Shown here one piece after another: positions 1 through 8,740 of a stretch of DNA of 64,000 nt (the first letter of the stretch is position 1; each line of letters opens with the position of its first letter). The notes beneath the pieces were generated by a model. That model searched no databases and was not told the origin of the DNA. It saw nothing but the letters and a program-made list of their open reading frames with translations. Origin of the DNA: Bosea sp. NBC_00550 (GTDB lineage Bacteria; Pseudomonadota; Alphaproteobacteria; Rhizobiales; Beijerinckiaceae); contig NZ_CP102773.1 of NCBI RefSeq assembly GCF_026020075.1, positions 186,001 through 250,000 on the forward strand, read 5' to 3'. The translations under genes were made by a program, and so were the position numbers.

Positions 1-2
1 TC

Positions 3-1019
3 ATGGAGTATTTTGCTGGGCTGGCGTCTCGATGGAGGAGACGCACATCTGCCTCGTTGATCGCGACGGCGCGGTTGTGCACGAGGTCAAAGCCGTCTCG
101 TCCGCGGTGGCGATAGCAGTGGCCCTGGCGCAAGCGCCGCCCTGCACACGGGTGGTGTTCGAGACAGGCCGGATGGCGCCGATGCTCTACCACGGCTTGG
201 CTGAGCGTGGTGTTCCGGTCGTCTGCATCGAGAGCCGGCAGGCCTATCAGGCGCTCAAGACCCTGGCGACGCACAAGACCGACCGCAACGATGCGCGTGG
301 GCTGGCGCAGCTGGCGAGAACCGGCTTCTACAAGGCCGTGCATGTGAAGTCGCTGCCGGCCCATGCGATCCGCGCGCTGATCGTCGCCCGCAAGAAGCTC
401 GTCAGCCAACGCGTCCGTCACCCTGGAGAACCAGATCCGGGGTCTGGCCGTGGTGTTCGGCGTCCGGCTGCCGCGTGGGCTCAGCCCGGCCTTCGTCGAC
501 GAGGTCGTGCGGATGAGCGACGGCATCACCGGCCTGGCCGGCGCCATGCGCGGCCTCGTCGCTGCCCGGGACTTGGTTCTCGGCGCGGTCGCTGCCATCG
601 ACGCGGATATGAAGCGCCTCGTTCGCGCCTCCGATGCTTGTCGTCGGTTGATGACCATCCCCGGCGTTGGGCAGCTCACCGCTCTGGCCTTCACGGCGGC
701 CGTCGATGATCCTGCACGCTTCCGGCGCTCGCGCGATCTCGGCGCCTATCTCGGCCTTGTGCCGCGTCGCTATCAGTCCGGTGAGATCGACTATGTCGGC
801 AGCATCTCCAAGGTGGGCGACCAGCGCATGCGGACGCTCCTCTATGAGGCCGCCAACGTCATGCTGACCCGCTACAAGGGCGAGCTGAAACTGAAGGACT
901 GGGCACTCGCCATTGCCAGGCGCTCGACAATACGCAAGGCGCGGATCGCGCTCGCCCGCCGTCTCGCCATTATCATGCACGCCATGCTGCGGCATGGCAC
1001 CGAATTCCGGCCCGCCTGA
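3..1019 (+). pseudogene. IS110-family transposase, two frameshifts
   Basis: IS110-type transposase with the N-terminal DEDD resolvase-like domain (METHICLVDRDG, then TDRNDARGLAQLARTGF) and the C-terminal transposase domain (MTIPGVGQLTALAFTAAV, then FRRSRDLGAYLGLVPRRYQS). The coding frame is broken twice. From the ATG at 3 the protein reads MEYFAGL and then shifts, because one base is missing near 23; restoring it gives GLDVSMEETH, so the lost base removes the first catalytic Asp codon. The second break is a tandem CGTC at 412-415 and 416-419; one copy fewer would give QRVTLENQIRGL. Downstream the original frame runs cleanly to the stop at 1017-1019. The family and both lesions are seen directly. 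Inactivity is inferred. IS ends were not identified because the left end lies outside the window. Confidence 0.88.
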
Positions 1020-1380
1020 CAATCAGAGCCAGGCAGAAGCAGACGAGACAGGAGGCCGCAACGAGCTCCCAAGCGGGAGCGACGCCCGAGGGAGGGAGCA
1101 GGTGATGGCGCCGATTCCGTAGCATGCCGCCGATCATGTCGGCCGACTGCGCTTTCAACCAAGCCACTTTGCACCCAGCTGACCCCATCAAGTGCCGATG
1201 AGCACGCAGAGAACGCAGGCACCCAACGGCATCAACCGCTCAGGACCAAGCAGCCAGACCTTGACCCGTTAGAGAACGGTATCGGCGCGAGGTCGAAGTC
1301 CGCCCACGGCTAGGCACCAATAGCGGATCGTGGCCCGCTGCCCCAGACCCACTGGCGGTTTCCAGAAGCGCGCTGGGCTC
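1020..1380. other. Non-coding stretch after the IS110 remnant
   Basis: No credible gene. Short open frames here have no family resemblance or ribosome site. It probably holds the right end of the IS110 element and flanking DNA. I could not define an inverted repeat. Confidence 0.4.
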
Positions 1381-1417
1381 GTTCCGTTCAGCCAGGAAGG
1401 CTGAACGGAACCTTTTT
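1381..1417 (+). terminator. Strong intrinsic terminator
   Basis: Perfect 13-bp stem: GTTCCGTTCAGCC at 1381-1393, loop AGGAA, GGCTGAACGGAAC at 1399-1411, followed by CTTTTTC. The T-tract is on the plus strand, so it best terminates transcription arriving from the IS110 side. It lies 13 bp beyond the stop of the minus-strand gltI-like gene and could also act as a stabilising hairpin for that transcript. Confidence 0.85.
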
Positions 1418-1424
1418 CGGTAAC

Positions 1425-2294
1425 TTATTCGGCGTAGGACTGGGTCGCCCAAGCGGCTCTGAGTTTGGGTGAGACCTGGGCGCCGAAGGGGCCGAACCAT
1501 TTGTTGAAGAGGGCCTCGGCTTCGCCCGATTTGAACATCTTCGCCATGGCGTGATTGACGATCCAGAGCACAGTGGGGTTCAGTCTCGGCACCATGAAGC
1601 CCTGTGGCGCATAGCCATATTCGGTGCCGACGATTGTCAGGGCCTCTGGGTTCTTCGATTGCCGGATCAGGCTGTAGAAGGCGCCGTTGTCGCTGAAATA
1701 GGCATCCGCACGCCGCGTCTCGACGGAGATCAGCGCGGCCGCATGGTCATCGACATTCTGGATGCGAATGTTCAGGTTCTTTTCCGCGACGAGCTTCTTC
1801 AGGTCCGGCTCGCTGCTGCCGCCGGTCGCGACGGCGACGATCTTGCCGTTCAGATCCTCGTATTTGGCGATGCCGGAGCTCTTCAGAACGAGCAGCTGGC
1901 TCGACGAGACATAGGAGACCGATGAGAAGTCGACTTGCTTGTTGCGACCGAAAGTGTTGACCGTGCCGCCGCATTCCAGATCGACGGTACCGTTGGCGAC
2001 GAGCGCCTGGCGGTTCTGAATGCTGACCGGCACGTATTTGACCTTGAGGTCGGGCAACTTCAGCTCCGCCTTGATGTCCTCGATGATGCGCTGACAGAAC
2101 TCGACCGAATAGCCAGACGGCTTCTTGTCATTGTCGAGGAAGCCATAGGGGTAGAGCGCTTCCCGGATTCCCATGGTGATGGTGTTGGTTTCGCGCAGCT
2201 TCTTGACGATCGAATCTACCTCTTGCGCCTGGGCGCTGGCAGCCAGACCGAATGCGAAGAGGCCGCCAATCGCCGCAGCAAAATTCCGTTTCAT
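1425..2294 (-). CDS. gltI: Amino-acid ABC transporter substrate-binding protein (glutamate/aspartate GltI-like)
   Basis: Periplasmic binding protein of solute-binding family 3, 289 residues, a normal length. Residues 1-23 form a signal peptide ending in AQA. The mature part starts QEVDSIVKKLRETNTITMGI and shows the two-lobe family pattern, with GYSVEFCQRI near residue 60 and CGGTVNTFGRNKQVDFS near 110. It would deliver an acidic amino acid or a conjugate to the permease pair encoded at 4839-6208. It is the last gene of the minus-strand run and sits 54 bp after the opine-dehydrogenase-like gene. The Glu/Asp assignment comes from resemblance to GltI. The neighbouring opine-type enzyme means an opine or N-alkyl amino acid substrate is equally possible. 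Confidence 0.88.
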   Translation of the reverse strand: MKRNFAAAIGGLFAFGLAASAQAQEVDSIVKKLRETNTITMGIREALYPYGFLDNDKKPSGYSVEFCQRIIEDIKAELKLPDLKVKYVPVSIQNRQALVANGTVDLECGGTVNTFGRNKQVDFSSVSYVSSSQLLVLKSSGIAKYEDLNGKIVAVATGGSSEPDLKKLVAEKNLNIRIQNVDDHAAALISVETRRADAYFSDNGAFYSLIRQSKNPEALTIVGTEYGYAPQGFMVPRLNPTVLWIVNHAMAKMFKSGEAEALFNKWFGPFGAQVSPKLRAAWATQSYAE

Positions 2295-2348
2295 GTTTCT
2301 CTCCCGTTTGAAGCAATCATTCCCAATGCACCGGCCGGTGCGGGGAGT

Positions 2349-3419
2349 CTAAAATCCAGCGCGGGCCCGCTCCCGCAGCTGCCCGCTACTCATCTTTTCA
2401 AAGCCAAGCGCGGGCAGCAGGTCGTTGTCCTTGACAAAATCTCGGCCATAGGCGGCCGACAGCATGGTCAGGCCGGCCTCGTGCAGTCTCGCGGGCTGCC
2501 CGGCGAGGCGTCCTAGCAAGATCGTCGGCAGCAGACCAAAAGGCGCATCTTCGAGGACATAGCGGCTATTCAAGGTCGTCGGCCCGAAACCGCCATTGCC
2601 GCGCCGATGCAGCTCCGCGTTCATTTCCGCGATGCTCGCGACCGGGAGCTGATATGAGAAGGCATAGTGCTCCTTGATCGTCCGCACCGACACGTCGAAG
2701 GCTTTCGCGATCGCCAGGCGTTCGGCGTCGAGCATTTCCATCACGCGCCCGACCGCCGGCGTGACGTTTTCGGCCTGTCCCCAGCGCTCCCCATGCTCCA
2801 TCCGGGTGAGGTTGAACAACGCAATCGCGAGATGGTTTTGCGGATTGAGATTGCTGAGTGCGATCGCCAGGAGCCCATCCCGCTTGACGAAGCGACCGCC
2901 GAAGAGAGCGGTGCAGAGCGCGTGCCCGGCTTCGAGTTCCGCTTCTGGCACGGTGGCGATATCAATCTTGGAGCGCAGCGAATTGACCGTGACCTCGGTC
3001 GGCGAGGTTCTGCGTCCCGTTGTCAGGGTGGTGCCCCAGGCGATGATCGGCGCCTTGACGCCGCGCTCGGCCAGGAGCCGTGACAGATAGAGCGCGCCGA
3101 AGGAGGCATGCGAGCTGATGATGACCGGCTGATCCGCGCGCAGATGCTCGGCCGTCGCCTCCAGCGCCAGCTTATGAGCGTTGCCCGGCATGGCGAGCAT
3201 CACAACGTCGGAGCCGGTCACGGCCTCCTTCGCGCTCTGTGCGATGCGCGGGCGGCAGCTCGTCTCGATTGCGCCGATCGCCCGCAATGGCGCTCCCGCC
3301 GCCAGCTCGACCGTGCTTTGGCCGGATGGCGACCATAGCAGGGGATCATGTCCGCCGATCAAAAGCTGGGCGGCGGCGCCGTAGGCGGCGGCACCGGCAC
3401 CGAGAATGCTCACACGCAT
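2349..3419 (-). CDS. NAD/NADP octopine/nopaline dehydrogenase family protein
   Basis: 356 residues from the ATG at 3419, chosen because a GAGG ribosome site precedes it and the protein then begins directly with the Rossmann strand MRVSILGAGAAAYG (GxGxxA at residues 7-12). The upstream in-frame extension lacks similarity. The N-terminal NAD(P)-binding domain is followed by the helical domain of the octopine/nopaline dehydrogenase family (NLNPQNHLAIALFNLTRMEHG, then HYAFSYQLPV). Members oxidise or make N-(carboxyalkyl) amino acids. Placement between an amino-acid importer's ATPase/regulator genes and its binding protein suggests catabolism of an imported opine-like amino acid. That role is inference. 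The family call is firm. Confidence 0.85.
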   Translation of the reverse strand: MRVSILGAGAAAYGAAAQLLIGGHDPLLWSPSGQSTVELAAGAPLRAIGAIETSCRPRIAQSAKEAVTGSDVVMLAMPGNAHKLALEATAEHLRADQPVIISSHASFGALYLSRLLAERGVKAPIIAWGTTLTTGRRTSPTEVTVNSLRSKIDIATVPEAELEAGHALCTALFGGRFVKRDGLLAIALSNLNPQNHLAIALFNLTRMEHGERWGQAENVTPAVGRVMEMLDAERLAIAKAFDVSVRTIKEHYAFSYQLPVASIAEMNAELHRRGNGGFGPTTLNSRYVLEDAPFGLLPTILLGRLAGQPARLHEAGLTMLSAAYGRDFVKDNDLLPALGFEKMSSGQLRERARAGF

Positions 3420-3484
3420 AGGAGGGCCTCTGTTGAAGCTGAAGAAGACGGCCCCCGGTCGAACGCGACCAGAGAACAAGGCGA

Positions 3485-3499
3485 TCCATTATAGCGGAA
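3485..3499. promoter_or_regulatory. Operator/promoter-like motif upstream of the opine-dehydrogenase gene
   Basis: TCCATTATAGCGGAA. It matches 14 of 15 bases with the motif at 6281-6295 upstream of the first gene of the same transporter run. Read on the minus strand it contains GCTATAAT, a perfect -10 hexamer with an extended-type upstream GC, so it may be promoter, operator or both. It lies in the 85-bp gap after the XRE-cupin gene, implying separate initiation for the dehydrogenase and gltI-like genes. Confidence 0.55.
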
Positions 3500-3504
3500 G
3501 AAAT

Positions 3505-4101
3505 TCAAGAGCCGGCCTTCCCTTGTGGCGTCTTCCGGTAGAGCAGAACCATCAGGCCCCGGGCCGGCTCGTCGCGCTCGTTGCTGATCGAATGCGGCAC
3601 ATCGACGGGATAGCGTGCCGTCTCTCCGGTCTTGACTGGATAGCACGACTGACCGCTGGCGATGACGAGCTGGCCCGACAGCACGGTGAAATGCTCGACC
3701 GCACCGGCCGCGTGCGCGGCGCTATCGAGCCGGCCATGGCCGGCGATCTCGACATCGTACCATTCAACCGTGCCGGCAAGGCTCGGTGGGCTGAGAATCC
3801 GCAATTGGCAGGAGCCATCGGCGCTGCGGATTTCCGGCGTATGCGCCGGCGCGATGATTTCGATGGCGCTTGTGCCGGCACCCGGCTCGCTCGCTTGCAG
3901 AAGCACGGAAAAATCGATCTGCAACCCTCGCGTCAGGCTCCAGAGCACCGCGAAGGTGGGGTTGGCTTCGCCTCGCTCGATTTGCGACAACATCGATTTC
4001 GAGACGCCCGACAAGGCTGCAAGCTGCTGCAGCGTCAAATCCCGTGCCTTGCGCTGGCGCTGAAGGATCGGTCCGATCTGGGGGGTGCTCAGCTCTGTCA
4101 T
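3505..4101 (-). CDS. XRE-family transcriptional regulator with C-terminal cupin domain
   Basis: 198 residues. Residues about 11-66 form a lambda-repressor-type helix-turn-helix (LTLQQLAALSGVSKSMLSQ, then IERGEANPTFAVLWSLTRGL). The rest is a cupin beta-barrel (VEWYDVEIAGHGRLDSAAHA, then EHFTVLSGQLVIASG and YPVDVPHSISN), which normally binds the small-molecule effector. The gene starts 9 bp after the ATPase gene and is therefore co-transcribed with the transporter it probably controls. This architecture is common for local regulators of amino-acid or amine utilisation. The repeated motifs at 3485-3499 and 6281-6295 are its likely targets, which is inference. Confidence 0.9.
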   Translation of the reverse strand: MTELSTPQIGPILQRQRKARDLTLQQLAALSGVSKSMLSQIERGEANPTFAVLWSLTRGLQIDFSVLLQASEPGAGTSAIEIIAPAHTPEIRSADGSCQLRILSPPSLAGTVEWYDVEIAGHGRLDSAAHAAGAVEHFTVLSGQLVIASGQSCYPVKTGETARYPVDVPHSISNERDEPARGLMVLLYRKTPQGKAGS

Positions 4102-4110
4102 GATGGCCGG

Positions 4111-4839
4111 CTAATGCGTCAGGACCTTGGTCAGGAACTGCTTGGCGCGCTCCGTCGCCGGGGCGGTGAAGAACTGCGCCTTGGGCGTGTCCTCGAGAAT
4201 TTCGCCGCCGTCCATGAACAGCACCCGGTTAGCCACGCGCTGCGCGAAGCCCATCTCATGCGTCACGACCATCATGGTCATGCCTTCGAGCGCGAGCTCC
4301 TGCATCACCTCCAACACCTCGTTGATCATTTCGGGATCGAGCGCTGAGGTCGGCTCGTCGAACAGCATCGCCGCCGGATCCATGGCCAGCGCCCGCGCGA
4401 TGCCGACACGTTGCTGCTGCCCACCGGAGAGCTGGCTCGGGCGGCTCGCCAACTTGTTGCCGAGCCCAACCCGCGCCAGGATCTTCTCCGAGCGTGCATT
4501 GGCCTCCGAGCGGGAGCGTTTCAGCACATGGATCTGCGCCAGGCTGACATTCTCCAGCGCGGTCATGTGCGGATAGAGCTCGAAGCTCTGGAACACCATG
4601 CCAATGCGCGAGCGCAGCGCCGGGAGGTCAGTCTTCGGGTCAGAGACCGAGACGCCGTTGATGGTAATTGTGCCGCTCTCGAACGGGACGAGCCCGTTGA
4701 CGCATTTGATCAGCGTGCTCTTGCCGGAGCCCGAAGGGCCGCAGATCACTACGACCTCGCCCTGACGGACCGTCGCTGAGCAGCCACGCAAGATAAGCAG
4801 CTTGCCGTAGGATTTATGCACATCCTCGACGAAGATCAT
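4111..4839 (-). CDS. gltL: Amino-acid ABC transporter ATP-binding protein (GltL-like)
   Basis: 242 residues from the ATG at 4839, which shares its A with the last base of the upstream permease stop. A longer upstream frame is only the shadow of that permease. Walker [10 protein letters not shown] is at 34-42, the Q-loop around [11 protein letters not shown] at 81-91, signature LSGGQQQR at 137-144 and Walker B MLFDEP at 158-163, with a conserved switch His in VVTHEMGFA. It is a polar-amino-acid-uptake-type ATPase that energises the two permeases upstream. The one-base overlap indicates translational coupling. Confidence 0.93.
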   Translation of the reverse strand: MIFVEDVHKSYGKLLILRGCSATVRQGEVVVICGPSGSGKSTLIKCVNGLVPFESGTITINGVSVSDPKTDLPALRSRIGMVFQSFELYPHMTALENVSLAQIHVLKRSRSEANARSEKILARVGLGNKLASRPSQLSGGQQQRVGIARALAMDPAAMLFDEPTSALDPEMINEVLEVMQELALEGMTMMVVTHEMGFAQRVANRVLFMDGGEILEDTPKAQFFTAPATERAKQFLTKVLTH

Positions 4840-5492
4840 TACGCGCGGCCTTTCCGATAGAAGTCGAGCGCCTTCGTCGACGTCAGACAAATGACCAGAT
4901 AGACGACGGCGACCAGCGTATACATTTCCGTGGGCCGCCCATCGCGCGAGGCGACGATGCTCGCCGTCGTCAGGAAGTCGTGCAGCGCCACGACATAGAC
5001 TAGGGAGGTGTCCTGGAAGACGATGACGATCTGGTTCAACACCAGTGGCGTCATCGTGCGCAGAGCCTGCGGCATGACGATATGGCGCATCACTTGGCTG
5101 CGGCGCAAACCTGTCGCGAGGCCCGCCTCGGTCTGGCCCTTGCGGACATTGTTGATGCCCGCGCGGATGATCTCGCAATAAAAGGCGGCCTCGAAGAGCA
5201 CGAAGGCGACCAGCGCCGACATCAGCGAGCCGATCGGCCGGCCGATTGCCAGCGGCATCAGAAAATAAAACCAGAACAGCACCAGCACGAGCGGCAACGA
5301 ACGCATCACGGTGACATAGGCCGCGGCCGGCGCCGCGATGAGCCGGTGCGTCGACAGCCGCATCAACGCGAGGCCGAAGCCGAGGATCAGCCCGCCCACG
5401 GTCGCGACCAGCACGAGCAGGGCGCTGAGCGCCATGCCCTCGGCGAGGAAGCTCCAGGACCGAGCGATGACGCCCCAGTCGAAATGGCTCAT
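4839..5492 (-). CDS. gltK: Amino-acid ABC transporter permease (GltK-like)
   Basis: 217-residue inner-membrane permease of the HisM/GltK type, with about five hydrophobic segments. The ATG at 5492 overlaps the stop of the preceding permease by 4 bp (ATGA). Residues upstream of it in the open frame come from the neighbouring gene. The coupling-helix EAA region reads [28 protein letters not shown], typical of contacts to the ATPase. It forms the membrane pore with the 5489-6208 product. Substrate specificity cannot be read from the permease. Confidence 0.92.
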   Translation of the reverse strand: MSHFDWGVIARSWSFLAEGMALSALLVLVATVGGLILGFGLALMRLSTHRLIAAPAAAYVTVMRSLPLVLVLFWFYFLMPLAIGRPIGSLMSALVAFVLFEAAFYCEIIRAGINNVRKGQTEAGLATGLRRSQVMRHIVMPQALRTMTPLVLNQIVIVFQDTSLVYVVALHDFLTTASIVASRDGRPTEMYTLVAVVYLVICLTSTKALDFYRKGRA

Positions 5493-6208
5493 GTCGCAGT
5501 CTTCCGCAGGGCTGCGCCGCCGATCCTGCTGTCGATGAAGTGCATCAGCGCCGTCACGCACAGTCCGATCACCAGATAGCCGACGGTGGCGAAGGTGAAG
5601 GCCTCGAGGCCTTGGAAGGTATAGTTCTCGACATGGCGGCTCTGCGCCGTCAGCTCGAGGACGCCGATTGTCAGGCTCAGCGACGACAGCTTGATCGTGA
5701 TCAGGAACTCGGAGGTCAGCGGCCCCACGATTGCGCGAAGACCGAGCGGCAGGACGACCAGCCGGAACGCTTGCGCAGGGCGCAGGCCCGTCGCCAGCGC
5801 GGCGGGCAACAACGGACTGCCAACCGCCTCAATCCCGGCCCGGACCTGCTCCGCGACACGAGACCCCGCGAATAGCCCAATCGCGACGACCGCCGTGCTG
5901 AATTCAGGATAAGGTAGATCACGCTTAAGCCAGAGCCCGATCGTGTCAGGCACCACCTCGGGCATCACGTAGAACCACAGGAAGAGCTGGACCAGCGGCG
6001 GAATGTTGCGAAATACGTCGACATAGGCACCCGCCACCAAGCGAGCGCTCCGGCTGGGGAGGCTGCGTGCGATGCCCACCGCGACGCCGATCGTCAGCGC
6101 TAGCGCCCAGCTGGTCAGGCTGATGGAGAGCGTCCACTGCACGCCGCTCCAGAGCCACTCCCAATAGGGCTCCTGCAGGAGGATGGACCAGTTCCACCGG
6201 TAATTCAT
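5489..6208 (-). CDS. gltJ: Amino-acid ABC transporter permease (GltJ-like)
   Basis: 239-residue permease and first gene of the minus-strand run gltJ-gltK-gltL-XRE-opine dehydrogenase-gltI. Its N-terminus [20 protein letters not shown] matches GltJ/HisQ-type permeases. It carries five predicted membrane segments and an EAA loop ([20 protein letters not shown]). The ATG at 6208 has only a weak ribosome site. The promoter region upstream carries the motif at 6281-6295, and IS3-family DNA begins about 150 bp upstream, so the native upstream region may be truncated. Confidence 0.92.
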   Translation of the reverse strand: MNYRWNWSILLQEPYWEWLWSGVQWTLSISLTSWALALTIGVAVGIARSLPSRSARLVAGAYVDVFRNIPPLVQLFLWFYVMPEVVPDTIGLWLKRDLPYPEFSTAVVAIGLFAGSRVAEQVRAGIEAVGSPLLPAALATGLRPAQAFRLVVLPLGLRAIVGPLTSEFLITIKLSSLSLTIGVLELTAQSRHVENYTFQGLEAFTFATVGYLVIGLCVTALMHFIDSRIGGAALRKTAT

Positions 6209-6278
6209 GCCGCAGGCACGTTGCTGCGTCGGGATTTACGAAACGCTACCACGGGCCGGTCTCCATCGAAGTCACTGA

Positions 6279-6297
6279 ATTCCACTATAGCGGAATG
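6279..6297. promoter_or_regulatory. Palindromic operator/promoter-like motif upstream of the gltJ run
   Basis: ATTCC-N8-GGAAT inverted repeat surrounding the core TCCACTATAGCGGAA (6281-6295), a near-identical copy of the site at 3485-3499. On the minus strand it reads GCTATAGT, a plausible -10 element about 75 bp from the gltJ start. It may be bound by the XRE-cupin regulator encoded in the operon. Confidence 0.55.
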
Positions 6298-6354
6298 GTG
6301 AGACCGTCCATAGTTGGTTGTCAACATGCGCTGCAACATTGAGACCATGCGCCC

Positions 6355-6682
6355 CTGTAGGTAGACAGGATCAGGCTGCGGCTTTGACGGTGAGCCGGGC
6401 TTTCGGAGGATGGAAGCCCATGGCCCGACACCGCACCCACAGCATCGAGTTCAAACGCCAGGTGGCACAGGATTACCTGGCAGGCGAGACGCTCCATAGC
6501 CTCGCCCGCCGGCACGACCTGTCACGCAACCTCGTCCGGATCTGGATCCAGAAGTTCGAGGCTGGCGCCTTCGACGACGAGGCAGTCGCCGCCGATACGA
6601 TCGAAGCCTACGAAGCGCGCATCGCCGCGCTTGAACGGCTCGTCGGCAGACAGGCTCTGGAGATCGAGTTCCTAAAGGGGGG
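6355..6682 (+). mobile_element. Truncated IS3-family element (orfA fragment)
   Basis: The ATG at 6420, with GGAGG upstream, begins MARHRTHSIEFKRQVAQDYL. This is the helix-turn-helix OrfA of an IS3-family element (LHSLARRHDLSRNLVRIWIQ), followed by its leucine-rich coil (IAALERLVGRQALEIEFLK). Similarity stops at about residue 87 (near 6682), where unrelated DNA begins. The rest of OrfA and all of OrfB, with its DDE domain, are missing. The sequence starting TGTAGGTAGACAG at 6355 is a plausible left end. It is non-functional as it stands. Confidence 0.75.
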
Positions 6683-6912
6683 TTTTGGACGGGCCATTGG
6701 CCTAGCTGGACCGGACCAGCCCGGTTCGTCTGTCTGGCCCGATGGGGAATGTGATGACCTGCGCTTCTGTTAATGGCAGCGTCGCGAGGGGCGAGAGGCT
6801 GCAAAATTTAAGGGCCGCTGAGCCCGCAAGGGAGCGCGTATCTCGCCTATCATCAAACCCGACCATTCGCTTGGGCCGCTTGCGAAGCCCGCTTGCGCAA
6901 GGATGGGATCAG

Positions 6913-7100
6913 ATGGACGCCATGACCGTTGGCAGCGATGTGTCGACGGATCGGTTGGATGCGGCGGTTCGTCCGACCAGCGAGAGCTTTATCGTCACGT
7001 GCATGGGCGCGGCGATCGACAATCTCATCGCCCCGCTCATGGCCTTGTCGCCGAAGCTAGTGGCGATCGAAGCTACCGGAGGCTTCGAGGCGGTAGTCGC
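6913..7100 (+). pseudogene. IS110-family transposase N-terminal fragment
   Basis: MDAMTVGSDVSTDRLDAAVR, then LMALSPKLVAIEATGGFEAV, is the first ~62 residues of an IS110-type transposase, with the DVS and EATGG motifs of the DEDD domain. Similarity ends at about 7100, and the next bases encode nothing related. It is a different subgroup from the copy at the window start. Confidence 0.7.
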
Positions 7101-7294
7101 TGGAAATCGCTCGGGCGATAGGTCATCGAGGGGAATTGAACGACCTCTTCAGCATGCGAATGTGTCGTCAGCTCAAGAAGGAGCATCGCCAGGGTGGAGA
7201 GCATGGCTCGCTTTGACGACGAAGGCATTTGCGAACCTCCCAGCGGTCAACCTGTCACGTCGAAAGAGAGCAACGAGAGCCTATCGGCGCCACG

Positions 7295-7370
7295 CCGCGC
7301 GTCATGACCGACAACGGCTTGGGCTCCAAAACCCATGCCTGCCGCGATCTCGGCCTGCGCCAAGTCCCTC
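7295..7370 (+). pseudogene. Possible integrase-core transposase scrap (IS481/IS3-like)
   Basis: A short frame reads RVMTDNGLGSKTHACRDLGL, resembling the second-Asp block (VMTDNGS...FR..C..LGL) of IS481/IS3-type integrase cores. Only about 25 residues match, and the flanks on both sides are unrelated. Confidence 0.4.
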
Positions 7371-7979
7371 CGGATTCAGCGCGCCTGAGCGAAAGTAACC
7401 TGCACCTGCGCGCGCCCTACCCCTCTGAATGGCCGCGAAGGGCTGTTGCGACGATGACGACCCGCTCCAAATCCGGCTCCGGCTCGACCGGGAATCCGAC
7501 GCTCTCCACGAGGATGAGTCAAAGATCGGGAGGGCGGCCGCGCGCGAATGACGAAGCCGTCTATTGAGCGTAGGATCGTGTTCGAAGCCTTCCGCCGGGA
7601 ACGCGTTTCGAGGAAAAGGGGCATGGGGCACGGCAGACGGCCTCGGTGGCGCGCTTATGACAATAGCGCCGCAGGCGGATCTCTGAGCGATCAGCGCGGT
7701 GCGCGCCGACATCTACCTCTTCGAATATTCGGACCCGCGAATTCGGCATCGGTCCGGAAATGCAATCAATTTTCGAATTAAATTGTTGCAACGACAGTCC
7801 GATCAAGGACCTGAGACGAATCATCAAGTTTTAGATTCCTTATTGATACATAATACCTGTCCTTGGTTGAATTTTGACCGTCATAAATTGCAGCAGCTGA
7901 AGCAAAGGACTTGAGTGACTGCAGCTTGAGCCAGTGCCCGAAGCAGAGGCACGCCTCGAAACAAGGGTGGAATCGACCT
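7371..7979. other. Intergenic stretch before the sugar ABC operon
   Basis: 7371-7560 is IS-derived debris with no recognisable gene. From about 7760 the composition becomes AT-rich, as expected for the promoter region of the downstream transporter. I could not place a convincing -35/-10 pair. No dedicated regulator gene lies beside this operon. Confidence 0.4.
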
Positions 7980-8720
7980 ATGCCGCTTCTGGAGCTTCAG
8001 GGCATCTCAAAGCATTTCGGTGCGATCGAAGCCCTCAAGGGCATCGATCTGGCGATCGATGCCGGCGAGGTCGTCGGTCTGATGGGCGACAATGGCGCCG
8101 GCAAATCGACATTGGTGAAGATTGTCGCCGGCAATTTTCTCCCCTCCGAGGGCGAGCTTCGCCTTGACGGCATCGTCAAGCACTTTCGCAGGCCGGTCGA
8201 CGCCCGGACCGACGGGATCGAGGTCGTCTATCAGGACCTCGCCCTGTGCGATAATCTGACTGCGGCCGCCAATGTCTTCCTCGGGCGCGAATTGAAACGC
8301 CGCATCGGTCCGCTGGTGATCCTTGACTACAAGGCGATGTACGCCCGGGCCGCAGAGCTGTTCAAGGAACTCAAGTCAGAGACCCGCCCCCGCGATCTCG
8401 TGAAATTGATGTCCGGCGGCCAGCGCCAGGCTGTGGCGATCGCGCGGACACGCCTTGCCAACGCGAAGATGGTGCTGATGGACGAGCCGACGGCGGCGAT
8501 CAGCGTTCGTCAGGTCGCCGAGGTGCTGGATCTGATCCACCGGCTCAAGGATCGCGGGATCGCCGTCGTTCTGATCAGTCACCGCATGCCGGACGTGTTC
8601 GCCGTCTGTGACCGGGTGGTCGTGATGAGGCGGGGACGCAAGGTCGCGGACAAGGCGATTGCATCGAGTTCTCCTGAAGAGGTGACCGGACTGATCACCG
8701 GCGCCATCCAGGCCGCCTGA
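7980..8720 (+). CDS. Sugar ABC transporter ATP-binding protein (ribose/fructose type, single domain)
   Basis: 246 residues from the ATG at 7980 (AGGGTGGA upstream). Walker A GDNGAGKS is at 36-43, the Q-loop near VVYQDLALCDNL, signature MSGGQRQ at 144-150 and Walker B MVLMDEP at 164-170, then a switch His in LISHRMPDVF. This is the short FrcA-like form with one nucleotide domain, not the double-domain RbsA. The signature's first residue is Met rather than Leu, which is tolerated in the family. The operon order is ATPase-permease-binding protein; the stop overlaps the next open frame (TGATG). Confidence 0.9.
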   Translation: MPLLELQGISKHFGAIEALKGIDLAIDAGEVVGLMGDNGAGKSTLVKIVAGNFLPSEGELRLDGIVKHFRRPVDARTDGIEVVYQDLALCDNLTAAANVFLGRELKRRIGPLVILDYKAMYARAAELFKELKSETRPRDLVKLMSGGQRQAVAIARTRLANAKMVLMDEPTAAISVRQVAEVLDLIHRLKDRGIAVVLISHRMPDVFAVCDRVVVMRRGRKVADKAIASSSPEEVTGLITGAIQAA

Positions 8721-8740
8721 TGCTGCGCAAGGAGCCCTCC

